Part shown: piece after piece, positions 1 through 11,600 of the stretch | How positions within the stretch are numbered: the first letter of the stretch is position 1 | Layout of the letters: every line of letters begins with the position of its first letter | Source: Smittium culicis | Taxonomy: Eukaryota; Kickxellomycota; Harpellomycetes; Harpellales; Legeriomycetaceae | Direction of reading: 5' to 3' | Length of the DNA stretch: 45,375 nt | Assembly (NCBI GenBank): GCA_001970855.1 | Contig: LSSN01000955.1 | Coordinates: 1 to 45,375 of the forward strand | The notes under the pieces: generated by a model | The model's input: the letters and a program-made list of their open reading frames with translations, nothing else | Told to the model about the DNA's origin: nothing | The model's database searches: none | Translations under genes and position numbers: made by a program

Positions 1-2
1 GT

Positions 3-188
3 CCTCCGAACACCCCCATCCCAAAAGCTCGGGCCATTGGAGCGACTTTAGCAGCTACAGCAGGGATATCGGCAGATAACATTGTCTCTCATGCGTTTTG
101 GTCAAATTACGACATGTTTGACACATACTACCGATTAAACCGTAGCACCCAGACAGATATGACTGCAGCGGTACTACCTCTGGATTAA
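3..188 (+). mobile_element. C-terminal end of tyrosine recombinase (DIRS-like retroelement), partial
   Basis: The reading frame is open from the window edge to a TAA at 186-188, giving about 61 residues. The pattern is that of the last part of a tyrosine recombinase fold: an Arg-Ala-x-x-Ala-type helix, a short 'AGIS' turn, then 'HAFWSNYDMF' followed closely by 'YYRL'. In the family the His/Trp position and the nucleophilic Tyr lie in this order near the C-terminus. Such ends close the recombinase ORF of DIRS-like retrotransposons, which are common in early-diverging fungi. Base composition is clearly richer in G+C than the flanking DNA. The stop codon overlaps the start of the palindrome at 188-286. 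The upstream Arg and His catalytic residues lie outside the window, so activity cannot be judged. A Crypton or another YR element is the main alternative. Confidence 0.7.
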
Positions 189-286
189 CTTAATATGTCC
201 ACCCTATGAGATATAATGTATAATTAATCGAGCCCTTTAGGGCGAAGATTAATTAATATTATATGAATAGGGTGGACATATTAAGT
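188..286. repeat. 99-bp near-perfect palindrome
   Basis: The outer 20-base arms at 188-207 and 267-286 are exact reverse complements (the left arm begins ACTTAATATGTCCACC). The inner arms rich in ATTAAT continue the stem to a small central palindrome, GCCCTTTAGGGC. It begins on the last base of the recombinase stop codon, which fits a terminal or internal inverted repeat of the YR element, or a small foldback MITE placed there. Confidence 0.85.
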
Positions 287-459
287 GCCGCCCACCACAC
301 CCTGTTTTACCTTTGCAAAGATGATAAGGATTCTATATTCTGTACTTGCAGTGATTATAGATAAAGAAAAAAATTTTTCTCTTATTAGCAATTTTCACTT
401 TTACGTAAAATTTATTTAGTTTGTAAGTTCGGTTGTATTATCCAATAAAAGATGATAAC

Positions 460-533
460 ACTTAATATGTCCACCCTATTCATATAATATTAATTAATCT
501 TCGCCCTAAAGGGCTCGATTAATTATACAATAT
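460..533. repeat. Inverted partial copy of the 99-bp palindrome
   Basis: Positions 460-533 match the reverse complement of about 212-286, including the asymmetric centre, but the far arm is missing: after ATTATACAA the sequence becomes AT-rich and unrelated. Together with 188-286 it makes a long inverted repeat with a spacer of about 170 bases (287-459). Confidence 0.8.
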
Positions 534-1089
534 AATTTTTTATTTTTTTTTATTTATAGGTATTTCATAATTTTTATAGGCCGATTTGTTCTCGGTATAA
601 AAAATATTCTTAGTTCTATTATTTTTAAAAGATTATAGAGTTTTTATTCAATCGTCAAAATATTTTTGTACTAATTGATACAACTATAGCAACATCATTT
701 ACGCAGGTGTTTCGAGAATTCTACAGGTTATTGTGGCGGTTACTGCACTATTTTTTATTATATTATATATGATCAGTTTAGTTTTACTCTTATCCGCAGC
801 TTTGGTCCTAGCAGATACAGCTTTTGTTCTTATTTGATTGATTTATAGGTTATCTACCCTTAGCCGTTTGTTCCCAAATTCCATTAATAATTCTCCCGTG
901 TTTTCTAAATCCTCAAATGCCTCTGTTAAGAGGGTTAGTAGAGACTTCAAAGAAGAATCTGGACTCGTCTATATTCTTTCTTTAAACTAGGAGCTCCTCT
1001 CTCATTCCATTATCAAACGGTTTACAACACTAATACTATCAGTGAAATTTTAAAATGCAATGGAGCAAGAAGTCTACTAGTATCGTTTG

Positions 1090-1760
1090 TATTTTCCAGG
1101 TTTTTTTTGACTATAAAAAGTAAAGTTAGCAATTTTACTCACTAATTTCACCATTTTATAACCGATATTAGATTGTCTAATTCCATTTGATCTGACTTTG
1201 GCTTTCAAATCTGTCTTTACCGTGGTTTCTGTCTCAGCTTTCTGAAAAAGATATACTATAAATATAATACATCAATTTTCAACATTAATTTTCCCAATGT
1301 ACCTAATTTTGAATCAGTATTTGCGAGCTCCTACAAGATATCTCGGTTTATAAGCTTGACAATATTATAATAAACTTCTTTAATTCCTATTTCAGCGTAC
1401 ATTCCTTTGAGTATTTTGCTTAAACGTTTTTTAAATTTTAAATTATACTTTTCTACAGTTTCTCTGTCTCTTTTATTCAGTTCGTTCTTGGTGAAAATGC
1501 TGAAGCTCTTTTAGTTGTTGTATTCCTCTCCCTGGAAATATTTCATGAATTCAGCTAATAATTTTTTTAGTTTCCAGGACTTGATTCTTTCTTTAATATC
1601 CGGGACAACCTCTAAGTATGATTCCCATCTGCCTGAAGGCCATTCTAGCCAATTCCTGAAGATTTGCACGAAACTTTCGTCATCTCATTTTTTGAGCGCC
1701 GCGGTGAAATTTTTTTTTTGCTTCAATCCGTTTAATGAAGATAGGCAGGTAGCTTCTTTT
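1090..1760 (-). pseudogene. Degenerate Ty3/gypsy Gag (capsid region)
   Basis: Translation of the minus strand gives a broken but recognisable retrotransposon capsid. In order there are 'FVQIFRNWLEWPSGRWESYL', an acidic/Lys helix ending 'AEFMKYFQGEEYN', then 'KRDRETVEKYNLKFKKRLSK' and 'INRDIL', a stop, and 'ELANTDSKLGTL'. This is the usual Ty3/gypsy Gag order: helical capsid, then a linker toward the nucleocapsid. At least three in-frame stops and probable frameshifts interrupt it, for example TAA after EEYNN where family members usually have Gln, and TAG where a Trp would be expected. I see no intact pol next to it. The open frames on the plus strand here are shadows. It is certainly non-functional. 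Confidence 0.65.
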
Positions 1761-1899
1761 CTTTTAAAAACAAAGTGTTTTTATTTGATTATAGATTTAT
1801 GTAAATATAGTTATATGGAACAAATGTTTTTTAATGACAATTATTTAAAGTCAGATATAATATGCCTTGGTGCCGATAACACCAAAAGAAGGTTTTAAC

Positions 1900-4800
1900 T
1901 TGATTATAGGCGAATCAGCCAATATTTCAAAAAATCGATAATTTTGGTTGTTCTATTTAAATCCTAACAATAATTTTAAATACAATAAGAATAAGTTGTA
2001 GCAAGGAAAAAAATTAGTTTATAGTATAGAAAGAAAAAAAACAAATTTTTTTTTTATTGTTCATTTGTTTAAAAAAAAACTGACCACTTTATATACTTCC
2101 TTTGTTTGTCGATTCGTTCGGTTATAGTAAATATGTAATATGAAATAGTGATAATATTAATAATATATAATTACGAGTTAGAAGTCGGCTACAGTGTATT
2201 TGTGGCACTACAGAAATTATGCAGAGAGGACAATTATCCTGCTTTAGTAGATTCATCATGCGCGACGGCCAAACTGTCCTTAGTCTTTTGTTTGTTACTT
2301 ATATTTATTTTTATTTTGGGTTATAAACGATTTGTATGACTAATAATGATTAAATAGTACACGTTATTCTTAATTAGAAACATTTGAATTTAATTTTAGT
2401 GTGTAGAATTAATAATTAATCATTCTCCCGCTTAAAATTTATGTCTATCTTTATAGACAATTTAAAAATATAACAATTTCCATAGAGATAATAATAATTA
2501 ATATTTTTATAATAATCAAATTTAAGATATTTTTTAGTATTGGAATTGTTCATGACAGCATAATCTCGGCTCCATAAATATTAAATTGAGATTAATTATA
2601 ATTCATAATAGTTCGTATTTCACTTCCATAATCATTAATTGTAATCAGTGCCTATTTTTTTAATAAGATTACTTAATAATATTTTATTTTACTAAAATGA
2701 AAAGTTATTAAGCCCAAAAGCTTAATTTTTAAGTTGGCTGATTAGAATATGTGTTCTAGTTAATTCTCTTCAAATACGCCTGTAAATAATAAGTATACTA
2801 CACCAAAATAGCTTCAAAATATAATTTGTGTATAGGAAGCTTAAATTCTGTTATGGTATCATAATAAAAAATTTTTATCTTGATATTTTATAAAATATGT
2901 AAAAGTTGTGATTAAGGTTTTTCCAGATATCATAATTGTATCTTTAAACAAAGGGTAATAATCTCAGAGAATATAAACATACATACACCCAATATTATCA
3001 AGTATATTCCAATAAATGTACGGGGATCTGAGTGAATTTTTTGATATCGAGCGAAAGGCTACTTGGAGCAAGCCGAGTTATTAAAATTTCCAGCTCCATC
3101 ATAATCATAGACACCCACTAAAAGCAGAAATATACAACTACATTGAATGGGAAAGTGGTTGATCGTGGACTATAAAAGTTGAGCCATCGTTATTCTCGAT
3201 TATGTGTTCTTTTAGTATTTGGGTTTAGTTACACGATTTACGTTGGATTAATAGAGCTTGCATTTTAGCTTTTAAATCATATTATTGCCCTGAAATTCAT
3301 CATTTTCAAAGCAAATACTTTTATATTGCAATAAGTCTGATAAAATTTGTGTAAGATTAAAATGTATATTGATTCGAAAGATTTAATTTTGAATTTTTAT
3401 ATAAAATATTTTCTATTAAACTTCTTAGTGACTATAAAATGTACAAAATATTTTATTAGAGTATACATTACTCTGCTTTCAGCTGATTATTAAATCCTAG
3501 GATATTAATTGTGAAACGTGTTATATACTTATTTTATGAATGATAATTCTTGTATTAATTTCACTATTTCAAATTTAGAATAAGAAACGTAGAGGACTCG
3601 AATTTAAGACTATATATCTATAAGCACTAATATTAATTAATAAACTCTCTAAGGCAAAAAAAAAAAAAAAGGCACTAATATTAATATAAGGAAATAAATC
3701 AAACTAGATCTTAGTCGTTTAAAATATGAATTTATTGAAGATCTGGTAAAAGTAGGATTTTAATATCGAATCAGCTCCGGTAAGACTGTATGACTATTCA
3801 AATTACTGATTTGAAATAAAGCGTATTAGGTATTTCGAGTTACTTTAATATTTTGTAATTTACAAGCATCAAGTCAAGTATGTTGGATTCATCAGGTTAA
3901 AATGCGACTTTTCATTAGTTTATCTACACTATTTTACAGTTGATTATTATACCTTTTTTTTTTGGATTTTTTACTTCTCTAAGCTTGTGAGGTAGTGAAT
4001 GAATCACTACTTAAATGGAGAGTGATTATATTTGCAAAGATCATGCAATAACTACTTTCTGTCAGCCTGAATCTTATAGTGGGTTATTTATTGAACATAA
4101 CATTTATCCGGATATTAATCTTGGGCTAAAGACCTCAAAAAGATGTTCTAGTAGGCATGAAATTTGTATTTTGAAAGCTTCATTTGTTTATTCGAAATGT
4201 ATGTTATTTATTGATCGAACTAAATCCAGAACAAGATGTGATGTAAAATTTCCTTTCTCTATTTTAAAGAGTACAGGATAAGTGACCTATTATTGAAGGA
4301 ATGAGTGATTAAAGTTTGGAGATAGACTTTTAAGCATATCAGTGCTGTTCTATTCATAGTTTTATAAAAAAATTCATGGTTTCACTTTTCATACAGTTAA
4401 GCAATGAATCATTCCATCTAATTTCATATCCTGGTACACAAGATAGGATCTTGACTTGTGTTATTTTGTTTATTTTTTAGGTATTATTTTTCAAAGAATT
4501 ATTTATTTACGAACCCTTGATTAAAAATACTTATCAGTAACGTTGTTTATAGCTGATAAAGTGCTTCTTAGAAGTAGAAAATGATTAATAATAATGATAT
4601 GCATTCTTTATCTAAGAGCTAAAATTAAACATGTAGTTGTTAAGCTTTGCAAAAATTAGTTTCATAAAGAGTATTGCATTAATATTTATAGTGATAATTG
4701 ATATGACCGCCTCTTGAGATATTATTGTTATTGTTACTTAAATTCTCTTGAGACATTATAAAAGTAGAAATTGTATTTGAAATAAATACACATTTATTTC

Positions 4801-5043
4801 GAGTGAGCAAAAATTATGTTAATGAAATTTAAAGGGTGCAGACTGATAAATAGCTGACCAATGGTATTAATGAATGCTATTCAGGAAATGCTTCATTTTT
4901 AATAATATTTAATATTACTGTAAAAAGGAATTAACTCTTTTATCAAGCCAAGACTTTAATATTTTCTATTTTCTTAGTCTTAAAAGTGTAATTGAACGCT
5001 TTATTAGATAAAAAAAGCAATAACGATCAAATAAAATAGAAAA
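1900..5043. other. AT-rich gene-poor stretch
   Basis: About 3.1 kb with no gene I can support. The first few hundred bases may still belong to the Gag-bearing retroelement; TATATA and a C/G-rich patch near 2090-2290 could be its leader. There is a poly-A tract at about 3657-3671. The last part should contain the promoter of the DUF1279 gene that starts at 5044. One 88-codon open frame is listed separately. Confidence 0.5.
4015..4281 (+). CDS. Small ORF, 88 codons, doubtful
   Basis: An ATG-to-stop frame of 88 residues with six Cys and mixed composition (start MESDYICKDH, end FSILKSTG). It has no signal peptide, membrane segment or motif that I recognise. It lies 760 bases upstream of the DUF1279 gene on the same strand. 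Chance open frames of this length are not rare in AT-rich DNA when stops happen to be avoided. I list it only because its amino-acid composition is less biased than that of the surrounding frames. It could be a chance ORF or a relic exon. Confidence 0.18.
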   Translation: MESDYICKDHAITTFCQPESYSGLFIEHNIYPDINLGLKTSKRCSSRHEICILKASFVYSKCMLFIDRTKSRTRCDVKFPFSILKSTG

Positions 5044-5994
5044 ATGGATACATTGCGAGTGCTTGGCTGGCAAAGAGCGCTATCAGTAGTAAACAAGAGT
5101 TTATTCATCAGTAAGTGTGGATCGAGTCTGGGCACTGGAAAATATAGATCGAGTTTATATACTACAGCAGCGTTAAGAAATTCTGAGAAATTAACGACGA
5201 AGTTTAAATACTCTAAAAATCTTACGATACTGGCTGGAAAAAATAATATTGTATGTGTAAACCAGCCAGGTATCTTTGACTTGTATAATTCAGTCGGGGT
5301 TTCAAGATTTGGAAGTCTACGATTTTACAGCAAAATGAACGATAAAGATAATAAATATAGAACTGATCAAGGTACTGTATCACAAATAAGTGCGGTTTCT
5401 GAAAAAATTTCAAGTGCGAAGGACAAAATGTTTACGAATTCACGCGGCGAAAATATAAAGATGGACGAGTCTGTAACAGAAAAAGATGCTCACCAATCAG
5501 AAGGTGTTAATACTGCAGAATCATTTAATAGCTCTAAAGAAAGCAAGGTTGCTGATTCACAGAAGGAATATACGTCGTCAGCAGGAGCAAAAGAGCTAAC
5601 TGGCTGGAGAAAGTATAAGAAAAGGTTCCAGGACAAGCCCGGTTCGCATTTGGCGTCTTTTATCATTCTACATGAACTGACAGCTATAGTTCCTCTATTT
5701 GCACTTTTCTATTTGATGCAAACGTTTGACTTTGATTTCCATATCCCTCAAGAAATTCTTGATTCAGGCGACAGGTACATTTCCAAGATTCTGGAGTACT
5801 TTGGGCTCGAAAATAGTATTACTAAAGGAAGCAAGAGCTTTGTGTACATGCTTACTAGTTACGCTATCATTAAGAGTATGCTCCCTCTGCGGATAGCTTT
5901 ATGCTTTGCTCTTACTCCATTCTTCTCTCGGTTAGCAGTTGAGCCTATTACTTTGCTATTCAATAAGCTTAGCAAGTCTATAACTAAAAGATAG
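5044..5994 (+). CDS. DUF1279 / FAM210-family mitochondrial membrane protein
   Basis: An intronless gene of 316 residues. Residues 1-95 are rich in Arg, Lys, Ser and Thr with few acids, as in a mitochondrial targeting presequence. Residues 96-180 are a polar, probably disordered linker. Residues 185-300 carry the DUF1279 domain: a basic segment 'WRKYKKRFQDKPGSHLAS', a first membrane span at about 203-226 containing 'ILHELTAIVPLFALFYL', a short amphipathic part, and a second hydrophobic span at about 266-296. The family includes human FAM210A/B and yeast Nat2, inner-membrane or mitochondrial proteins whose biochemical role is still poorly defined; FAM210A has been linked to mitochondrial translation and morphology. 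The ATG sits in an A-rich context after a long stop-rich stretch. It converges with the EB1 gene, with about 213 bases between the stops. Confidence 0.88.
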   Translation: MDTLRVLGWQRALSVVNKSLFISKCGSSLGTGKYRSSLYTTAALRNSEKLTTKFKYSKNLTILAGKNNIVCVNQPGIFDLYNSVGVSRFGSLRFYSKMNDKDNKYRTDQGTVSQISAVSEKISSAKDKMFTNSRGENIKMDESVTEKDAHQSEGVNTAESFNSSKESKVADSQKEYTSSAGAKELTGWRKYKKRFQDKPGSHLASFIILHELTAIVPLFALFYLMQTFDFDFHIPQEILDSGDRYISKILEYFGLENSITKGSKSFVYMLTSYAIIKSMLPLRIALCFALTPFFSRLAVEPITLLFNKLSKSITKR

Positions 5995-6207
5995 GTTCGA
6001 GGCAAAACTAAAAGATCATTAACTAACTCGATTGTCGAGTATTTTATAAAAATTAAAATATTAGCCATTTATGAATTAAAAAATAATAAAAGTATAAATA
6101 ATAATATTTTATTGTATATACTCTTTAGTGAAAGTTGGTGGGAGAAGGGTTATTAAAGTTTTATTTATAAATATATTTGTGTGAAAGTATTAAAAAAAGT
6201 GTGGTTA

Positions 6208-7437
6208 TTAGAAAGTTTCTTCTTCGTCAATCTTTAAATTGGACATATCGCTGTAAGCTTCAAGATACTGATTTTCAGTAGCGTCGGCATTTTCCTCCAA
6301 GTAAACATCCTAATAATGGAAAGGCTTGAGTTCATTAGTAAAAGAAGAATAGATGAGTAAAAAATTTTAAAAAAATATAAAAAAATATAAAAATGAGTTA
6401 GGAACCTCTTCGTATAGGCATTTTTGAATTTGGGCAAGTAAGGCGTAAACTTCAGAGCCTTCTTCAGCCTCGGTATTTTGGATAATGGATTCGACTAATC
6501 TTAGCTTGGTATAATAATACTCGCGTTCTTTTTCAGAGGTAGTGAGGAGATTTTTTAGTTCAGAGATTTGTTTGTTTGCTTCGATTAAGGCGGCTGAGCT
6601 TACATTGACAGGAGCAGAACCTCTGCTCAATGAAGAACCAGCTCTACCAGGGGTAGTTGCGCCGGATACGGCATGTCTGGTATGTACTGAATAGTTTAGT
6701 TTAAAGCAGAAATAAATTAAAAGATCAAGGCGAATGAAAGATAAAAGTTAAAGCTGAGTGGAGGAAGTGATAGAGATAAATACCCTGTCTGGGAGGATTT
6801 ACGGCAGAGCTTCGAGCGGAGCTGTATGAACTAGTGGCTCTTGACGCTGTTGAGGGTGCAGAATCTAGGCTTTGACCATTTCTCCTAGCATTGGCATCAT
6901 AAAACTCGCCTGTAGATTCAGCATCATAAAAACCTTTTAGCCATTGCAAAAACTCAAAGTTGTCTTGGAATTTAAGCTTCATTAATCTATCAGGACTAAT
7001 AGGTTTATCTATTTTATGAGCAGAAAAGCTGTTTTGTAGAATTTTGTAGTTGTGCATGTAATCATATACTTGATTTGCGCTAAATTTAACTCGTTTGACA
7101 GGAACATCGCCTATTATTATGTATATAAGAGTATTAGAAATGAAAGCTGAATGATATTTTAGAGAAATCATGAAGTGTAAATAAAATTTTTGTAAAAGTA
7201 GTACCATATATAGCATCGATAATTTGGCAGTAAGCGGCGCCTATTGTTAATTAAATGATAATTAAAAATTATTGACAAGGGGTGACGAGGAAAAACGATT
7301 ACAGCAGGAAAAAAAAAAAGAATAGATGCACAAGATAGAAAGAGGAACTTACCAGATCCTAGTTGCTCGACTTTAGTGTAATTGGTTTGCAAAAGTTCAT
7401 TAACCCAATTTAGCAGTTCTTGGCGACTTCTAGACAT
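6208..7437 (-). CDS. mal3: EB1-family microtubule plus-end protein (Bim1/Mal3), five exons
   Basis: Exons on the minus strand: 7437-7353, 7240-7205, 7110-6784, 6686-6406 and 6309-6208. They join in frame into 276 residues. The calponin-homology domain (about 1-105) begins MSRSRQELLNWVNELL and contains 'YTKVEQLGSGAAYCQIIDAI' and 'KLKFQDNFEFLQWLKGFYD', the family hallmarks for microtubule binding. A Ser/Ala/Thr-rich linker follows. The EB homology coiled coil (about 180-243) has 'EREYYYTKLRLVESI', equivalent to the usual FYFGKLRxIE motif that recruits partners. The acidic tail ends DEEETF, resembling the acidic-aromatic end that CAP-Gly domains read. Introns run from 78 to 112 bases; four start GTAAG, GTACT, GTATT and GTTCC. 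The last donor (6405) is weak but the reading frame demands it. Bim1/Mal3 tracks growing plus ends and recruits kinesins, CLASP and p150-type partners. Confidence 0.93.
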
Positions 7438-8046
7438 TTTATGAAAATCAGGAAAAGTATAAGGATGAGAGTATGGAAAATGAATAAGTTTGTGCGATTG
7501 AAATTGTAGATAAGGTTAATCTTGTTTGGAAAAAAAGCAAAAGCAAAAGCAAAAATAAAAATAGAAGGGTCTTGAAGGCTTAACAAAGATTAAACTGAGC
7601 TAAACTCTTTAAAAAGGGTTCAAGATAAACGTAGTCAACAATAAATTTACTGGAAAAAATAATAAAAACTGTTTATTAATGCGGGTTGGGTTGGTTTGTA
7701 GGATCAATACTTATTTTTACTTTCCATTTATCACTCAATCATTTCTACTCTACCAAAACATAATATATCTCATACCCGCCAATAATGCACCGAATTTTAT
7801 CTGACTTTATTTTCATTCGCTGGATTATGTATTTTATATAGCTCATTATTATTGGAATATTTTTTATTTCAGTATACCTATTCGCAGATTTATTAATTAT
7901 CTAAATTTGGAGCAGGCCAATAGCCTATCTCGATGAAATGTGAGTATTTCTTTATAGCCTTTCTATTCGTTCCAGCAATTAACTATAACTATTTATTTCG
8001 AGTAATCCGTTTTTAAAGCTCTCATATACTACTTGAGTTTCCCTAA
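7438..8046. promoter_or_regulatory. Upstream region of the EB1 gene
   Basis: About 600 bases with no supported gene. On the minus strand this holds the EB1 promoter. The only distinctive patch is an AGCAAA-type A-rich run near 7530-7565. I see no clear TATA box. Confidence 0.35.
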
Positions 8047-8267
8047 TTAAGCCCACAAACGCAAGGTTGGTTCAAGGAAATATTTCATAGCATCCTGTAC
8101 TTTCTCGAATCTCCTGCTTACTGGTACACCCAACTTGCTAAAAACCCATTTTCTGGGTCGCTATTAAAAAATAAAACCAAATTCGTTCTTAACTATAGAA
8201 ACGTTCTACTTGAAAATTTCTACAATATATTTGAGAAGGAAATATGAACTTTTTTTTTCTTTTGCAT
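8047..8267 (-). CDS. Unrecognised small gene or terminal exon
   Basis: A convincing 3' exon lies at 8160-8047: after a TTTTTTAATAG acceptor it reads 37 codons to TAA, starting RPRKWVFSKLGVPVS and ending FLEPTLRLWA. It is markedly less AT-biased than its surroundings and has an amphipathic, protein-like composition. The only start I can attach is the ATG at 8267-8265, encoding Met-Gln-Lys4 and spliced through an 89-base intron with a weak GTTCAT donor (8249-8161), giving 43 residues. That start is tentative; other small exons could lie between 8170 and 8640. I do not recognise the product. It sits between the stop of the Hul4-like gene and the start of the EB1 gene, all on the minus strand. 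A small basic mitochondrial or ribosomal protein is possible, but I cannot show it. Confidence 0.38.
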
Positions 8268-8640
8268 AATTTAGAATTCAATATTTAATAGCACACTTAT
8301 AAAAAACCATCCAATTTAATTAATCCGTACACATCATTCATAAAAATATTAATAATCCATGCGTAGTCAGATTTCCCCCCATAAAATTCTTTAAATGCTA
8401 TAATTGGATCTTATTAATTAATCAATACTTAAAAAAATCAAGTTATAGGGATTTAATAGTTATTGTTCATTTAAACAGATAATACAGTATAATATAAACA
8501 TTAGAAGCAATTAAATCCTAGAATTATTTTAGTTTTGTTTAATTTACTATTAATAAAAACGGGCGGGAAAGTACAACATTATTTGTTTATGCATTTAAAA
8601 TAATTTCTTAAAAAGCAAGCATCGCTATAAATTTAATTTA
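8268..8640. other. AT-rich spacer downstream of the Hul4-like gene
   Basis: About 370 bases holding the 3' end region of the HECT gene and perhaps the 5' part of the small gene at 8047-8267. No coding exon was recognised on either strand. Confidence 0.35.
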
Positions 8641-11600
8641 TCATTTTATCGTAAACCCTTCTGTGTTATGAATCGCTAGCATAAGCTTCTCTTTAAAAGT
8701 GTCAATATTCCTATACCTGAATATCCCCAGCTGGTTAAAACATGTTCGTGCTATTGGAAGTCTATCTTCTTCCTCGCCAATCAACATTATCTTTAACTTG
8801 ATCGATGGATGAGCTGGCGATGGCAACCGATCACAGCCCGTAACAAATGTCAGAAATCGTTTAAGGACCACAGGCCCTGCTTTCTCTAATATTTTCCAAA
8901 AATTCTGAACTAATTCCTCGTTTTTTGACAATCCACTATACTCTGATATTGCTTTTAATGCGTCTACTGTTATTTGCTCGTTTGATCCCCTCACCAAAAG
9001 CTCAAGCTCCGATGGTAAAAATAAGTTCAGTGATGGGCCCCCGCATATTAGATAATATCCCCTTCTAAATGGATCAAACTGTTTTGAAATTCCACTAACA
9101 AGCCAGAAATGACAGTATCTCTGCACATACTCATATTTATTGTCCTGCGTAACTGCTATATTATGTCCATTATTAACAAGCGAAACTGTCACAGGGCCCC
9201 CATAAGACTCGTAACTAGCTTCAAACACTAAACAAAATACTGACTCAAGGTCATCCTCTGTATAACTAAGTAACGATTTAAATCCTCTAACTAACCCTGG
9301 ATTTATCTCGCTCAAATCTTCAAGCATCTCATTCAATTGCAGTTTAGCTTGTGCTGAAATCGACAGCATCGAGTTAGCCTCTGCATCAAATGACGCAATT
9401 TGGTTGTCTAAACTCCTGGGCGCCTTAGTCGGCAGTGGCCCTAAAGGCGATTTTGACAAAATAACTGGAAGGTCGTAAACATTTATATTCATCAGTTTTT
9501 TATAAATAGCCGCTGGGAACTTCAAATCTAGAACAATTCCATTATAAATTGCCAACCCAACAATAACACCAGATAAGAAATAATGGTCACTAGTCTCGAA
9601 AGATGCCGGATTAAACCACATCGCTCGTGTTTTTGATTCTGGATCAAACGTGTACATCCCATGCATAGGATCTGTTAGTTCGCGAACAATAAGCATAAAG
9701 AATTCCTTTGTTAGACCGCCAGCATCTACACCATCCTCTCCAACGAACTGTATCTTCAACGGCTTTTTCAAGTCTGAATGTGAGCTACTAATTTGGAACA
9801 AAGAATCTTCTGTTAAACAGTTTCTGCGAATGTTGAGGTTCAAGCATAAATTCTTGAACCTGTTTGTTTCAGTGTTTTGAGTTGCTGCAGTGTCCGGCGA
9901 ATTATGCGAAGAAGAAGCTATTGGTTCAACTCTAGGCGGTGGTGGGGCTAGCCGTATTTCTGATATCATTCCAAAATTGTCATAGCGGCCACCAATATCA
10001 TATTGTAATATAGAGCTAGTTTCAGGAATAGACCTATTTAGTTCATCCTCCAAAGATGTTTGTGGTTTGTTAAGAATTGCTTCCAAGAAAGCATCTTTAA
10101 CTTTCATGTTCATCTGCCGGGTTGAGTCTGTTTGTAAAATCTTCACTTTAGATTCTAGGCTTAATAGGAAAGGGTAATTACAGAACGCAAAGAATCCGAC
10201 GTTGTTAGGTTTATTTTTTTTCACGTCTTTAACAGATTCCATATAATCGCGATTTAAATTCATTTTATCCAAATTTTTGATGACGAATTTACTAGGCTCA
10301 AGGCGAGTTTGGCGCGGTGATCGTAACTTACTAGAAATGTAAATCATTTTCATTACTTTGCAAGCAGAATGCAAGGACCAGTTGTTGCCATAGTTAAGCT
10401 TATTACTGGAATTTGGATAAATTATTCCGTCATCACCAAAAACAAAGTCTGAAAGTTCTATGCCAGCAGCGGTGGTTCTATTTCGCGGCCGAGAAAATTT
10501 GTTACTAGCTGCTAATGAATTAACGTTAGAGCTCTCTACGCTGGTGCTAATAGCTCTTCTTGAATCAGTTGCTCGATTTTGTTCTCTCTTGAATTTATTA
10601 AATAGTTTTGAATGAATTTTAGACTTTCCGCTATCAGAGGCATAATGTAAGCTTTTAAATTTATGAACTTTTTTAGAATCTGGAACTTCAAAATCGTCTG
10701 AGCTGAAAGAATTAGAGTTGCTATAAATAGAGTTATTTTTAGGTTTAGTAGGAGTGAATGAGACTTTTTTGGGCTTAGGGGATGATGTTATTGGAGAGTC
10801 TAATTTCAGTTCATTCAAAGGAACTAGTTCAAAGACATGTTGTTCTTTAATTACTTCAGAAGGATTCAGGACGTTTTGATTAGATAACTTATTATTGATG
10901 TCAGGCATATCAACTTCTATAAAGTCATGAAAAAGATTTTTATGTCGGTCACTGGATACTGGAACAATTCTCTGGTCGGCTTGTTGAGGAGATCGAATTT
11001 TGAGATCACGATTTTCAGGAGTTATGGCTCTTCGACTGGCTATAGGAGAAATGTCTATGTCTATGTCTTTGTAGAGGTAGGGGATGTCTGAAGTTGTTTT
11101 AACATCATTACTTTGTGTTGGTATTTTTATATTAGAAGCCTGATTGCCAGGAGATTCTAATCTTTTGATAGGATCTTCGGGGACAATATTTTGAGTTATC
11201 ATTATATCCTTTGTGGGAGAATAGGAGTCATCAACTGTTCGATTAGAATTAATATCACTACCTATGAATCGATTTCTATTTGCAGACAGTGGATTATTCT
11301 GCGAGCTAAAAGAGGACGCGCTCAAATTGAAGCTTTCGCTGGGACTAATAATACGGTTGGCATTTTTTACAGATGAGCCACTTTTTTGATCGGGAATAGA
11401 TATTTGGAGAATGTTGCTAGGCTGTGAAACATCCTGATTTTTCGAGCTAGAGGCTGCTATATCATTTTTGTCAATACTTTCATAATTAACTTTTGCATTT
11501 TTGAAAGCTACATCGAAATTAAATTCGTCAAATTTGGGTTTATTTTGGAAAGGGTATTTTTCTTTTAAAGAATATTTGTTACGCATTTCAGAATTTTGGT

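Noticed and set aside
1515..1898. 127-codon plus-strand frame
   Set aside because: Shadow of the minus-strand Gag relic, whose frame shows clear capsid motifs.
3000..3200. Less AT-biased patch that might hold a tRNA or exon
   Set aside because: I could fold no cloverleaf with a TTC loop, and all frames are broken.
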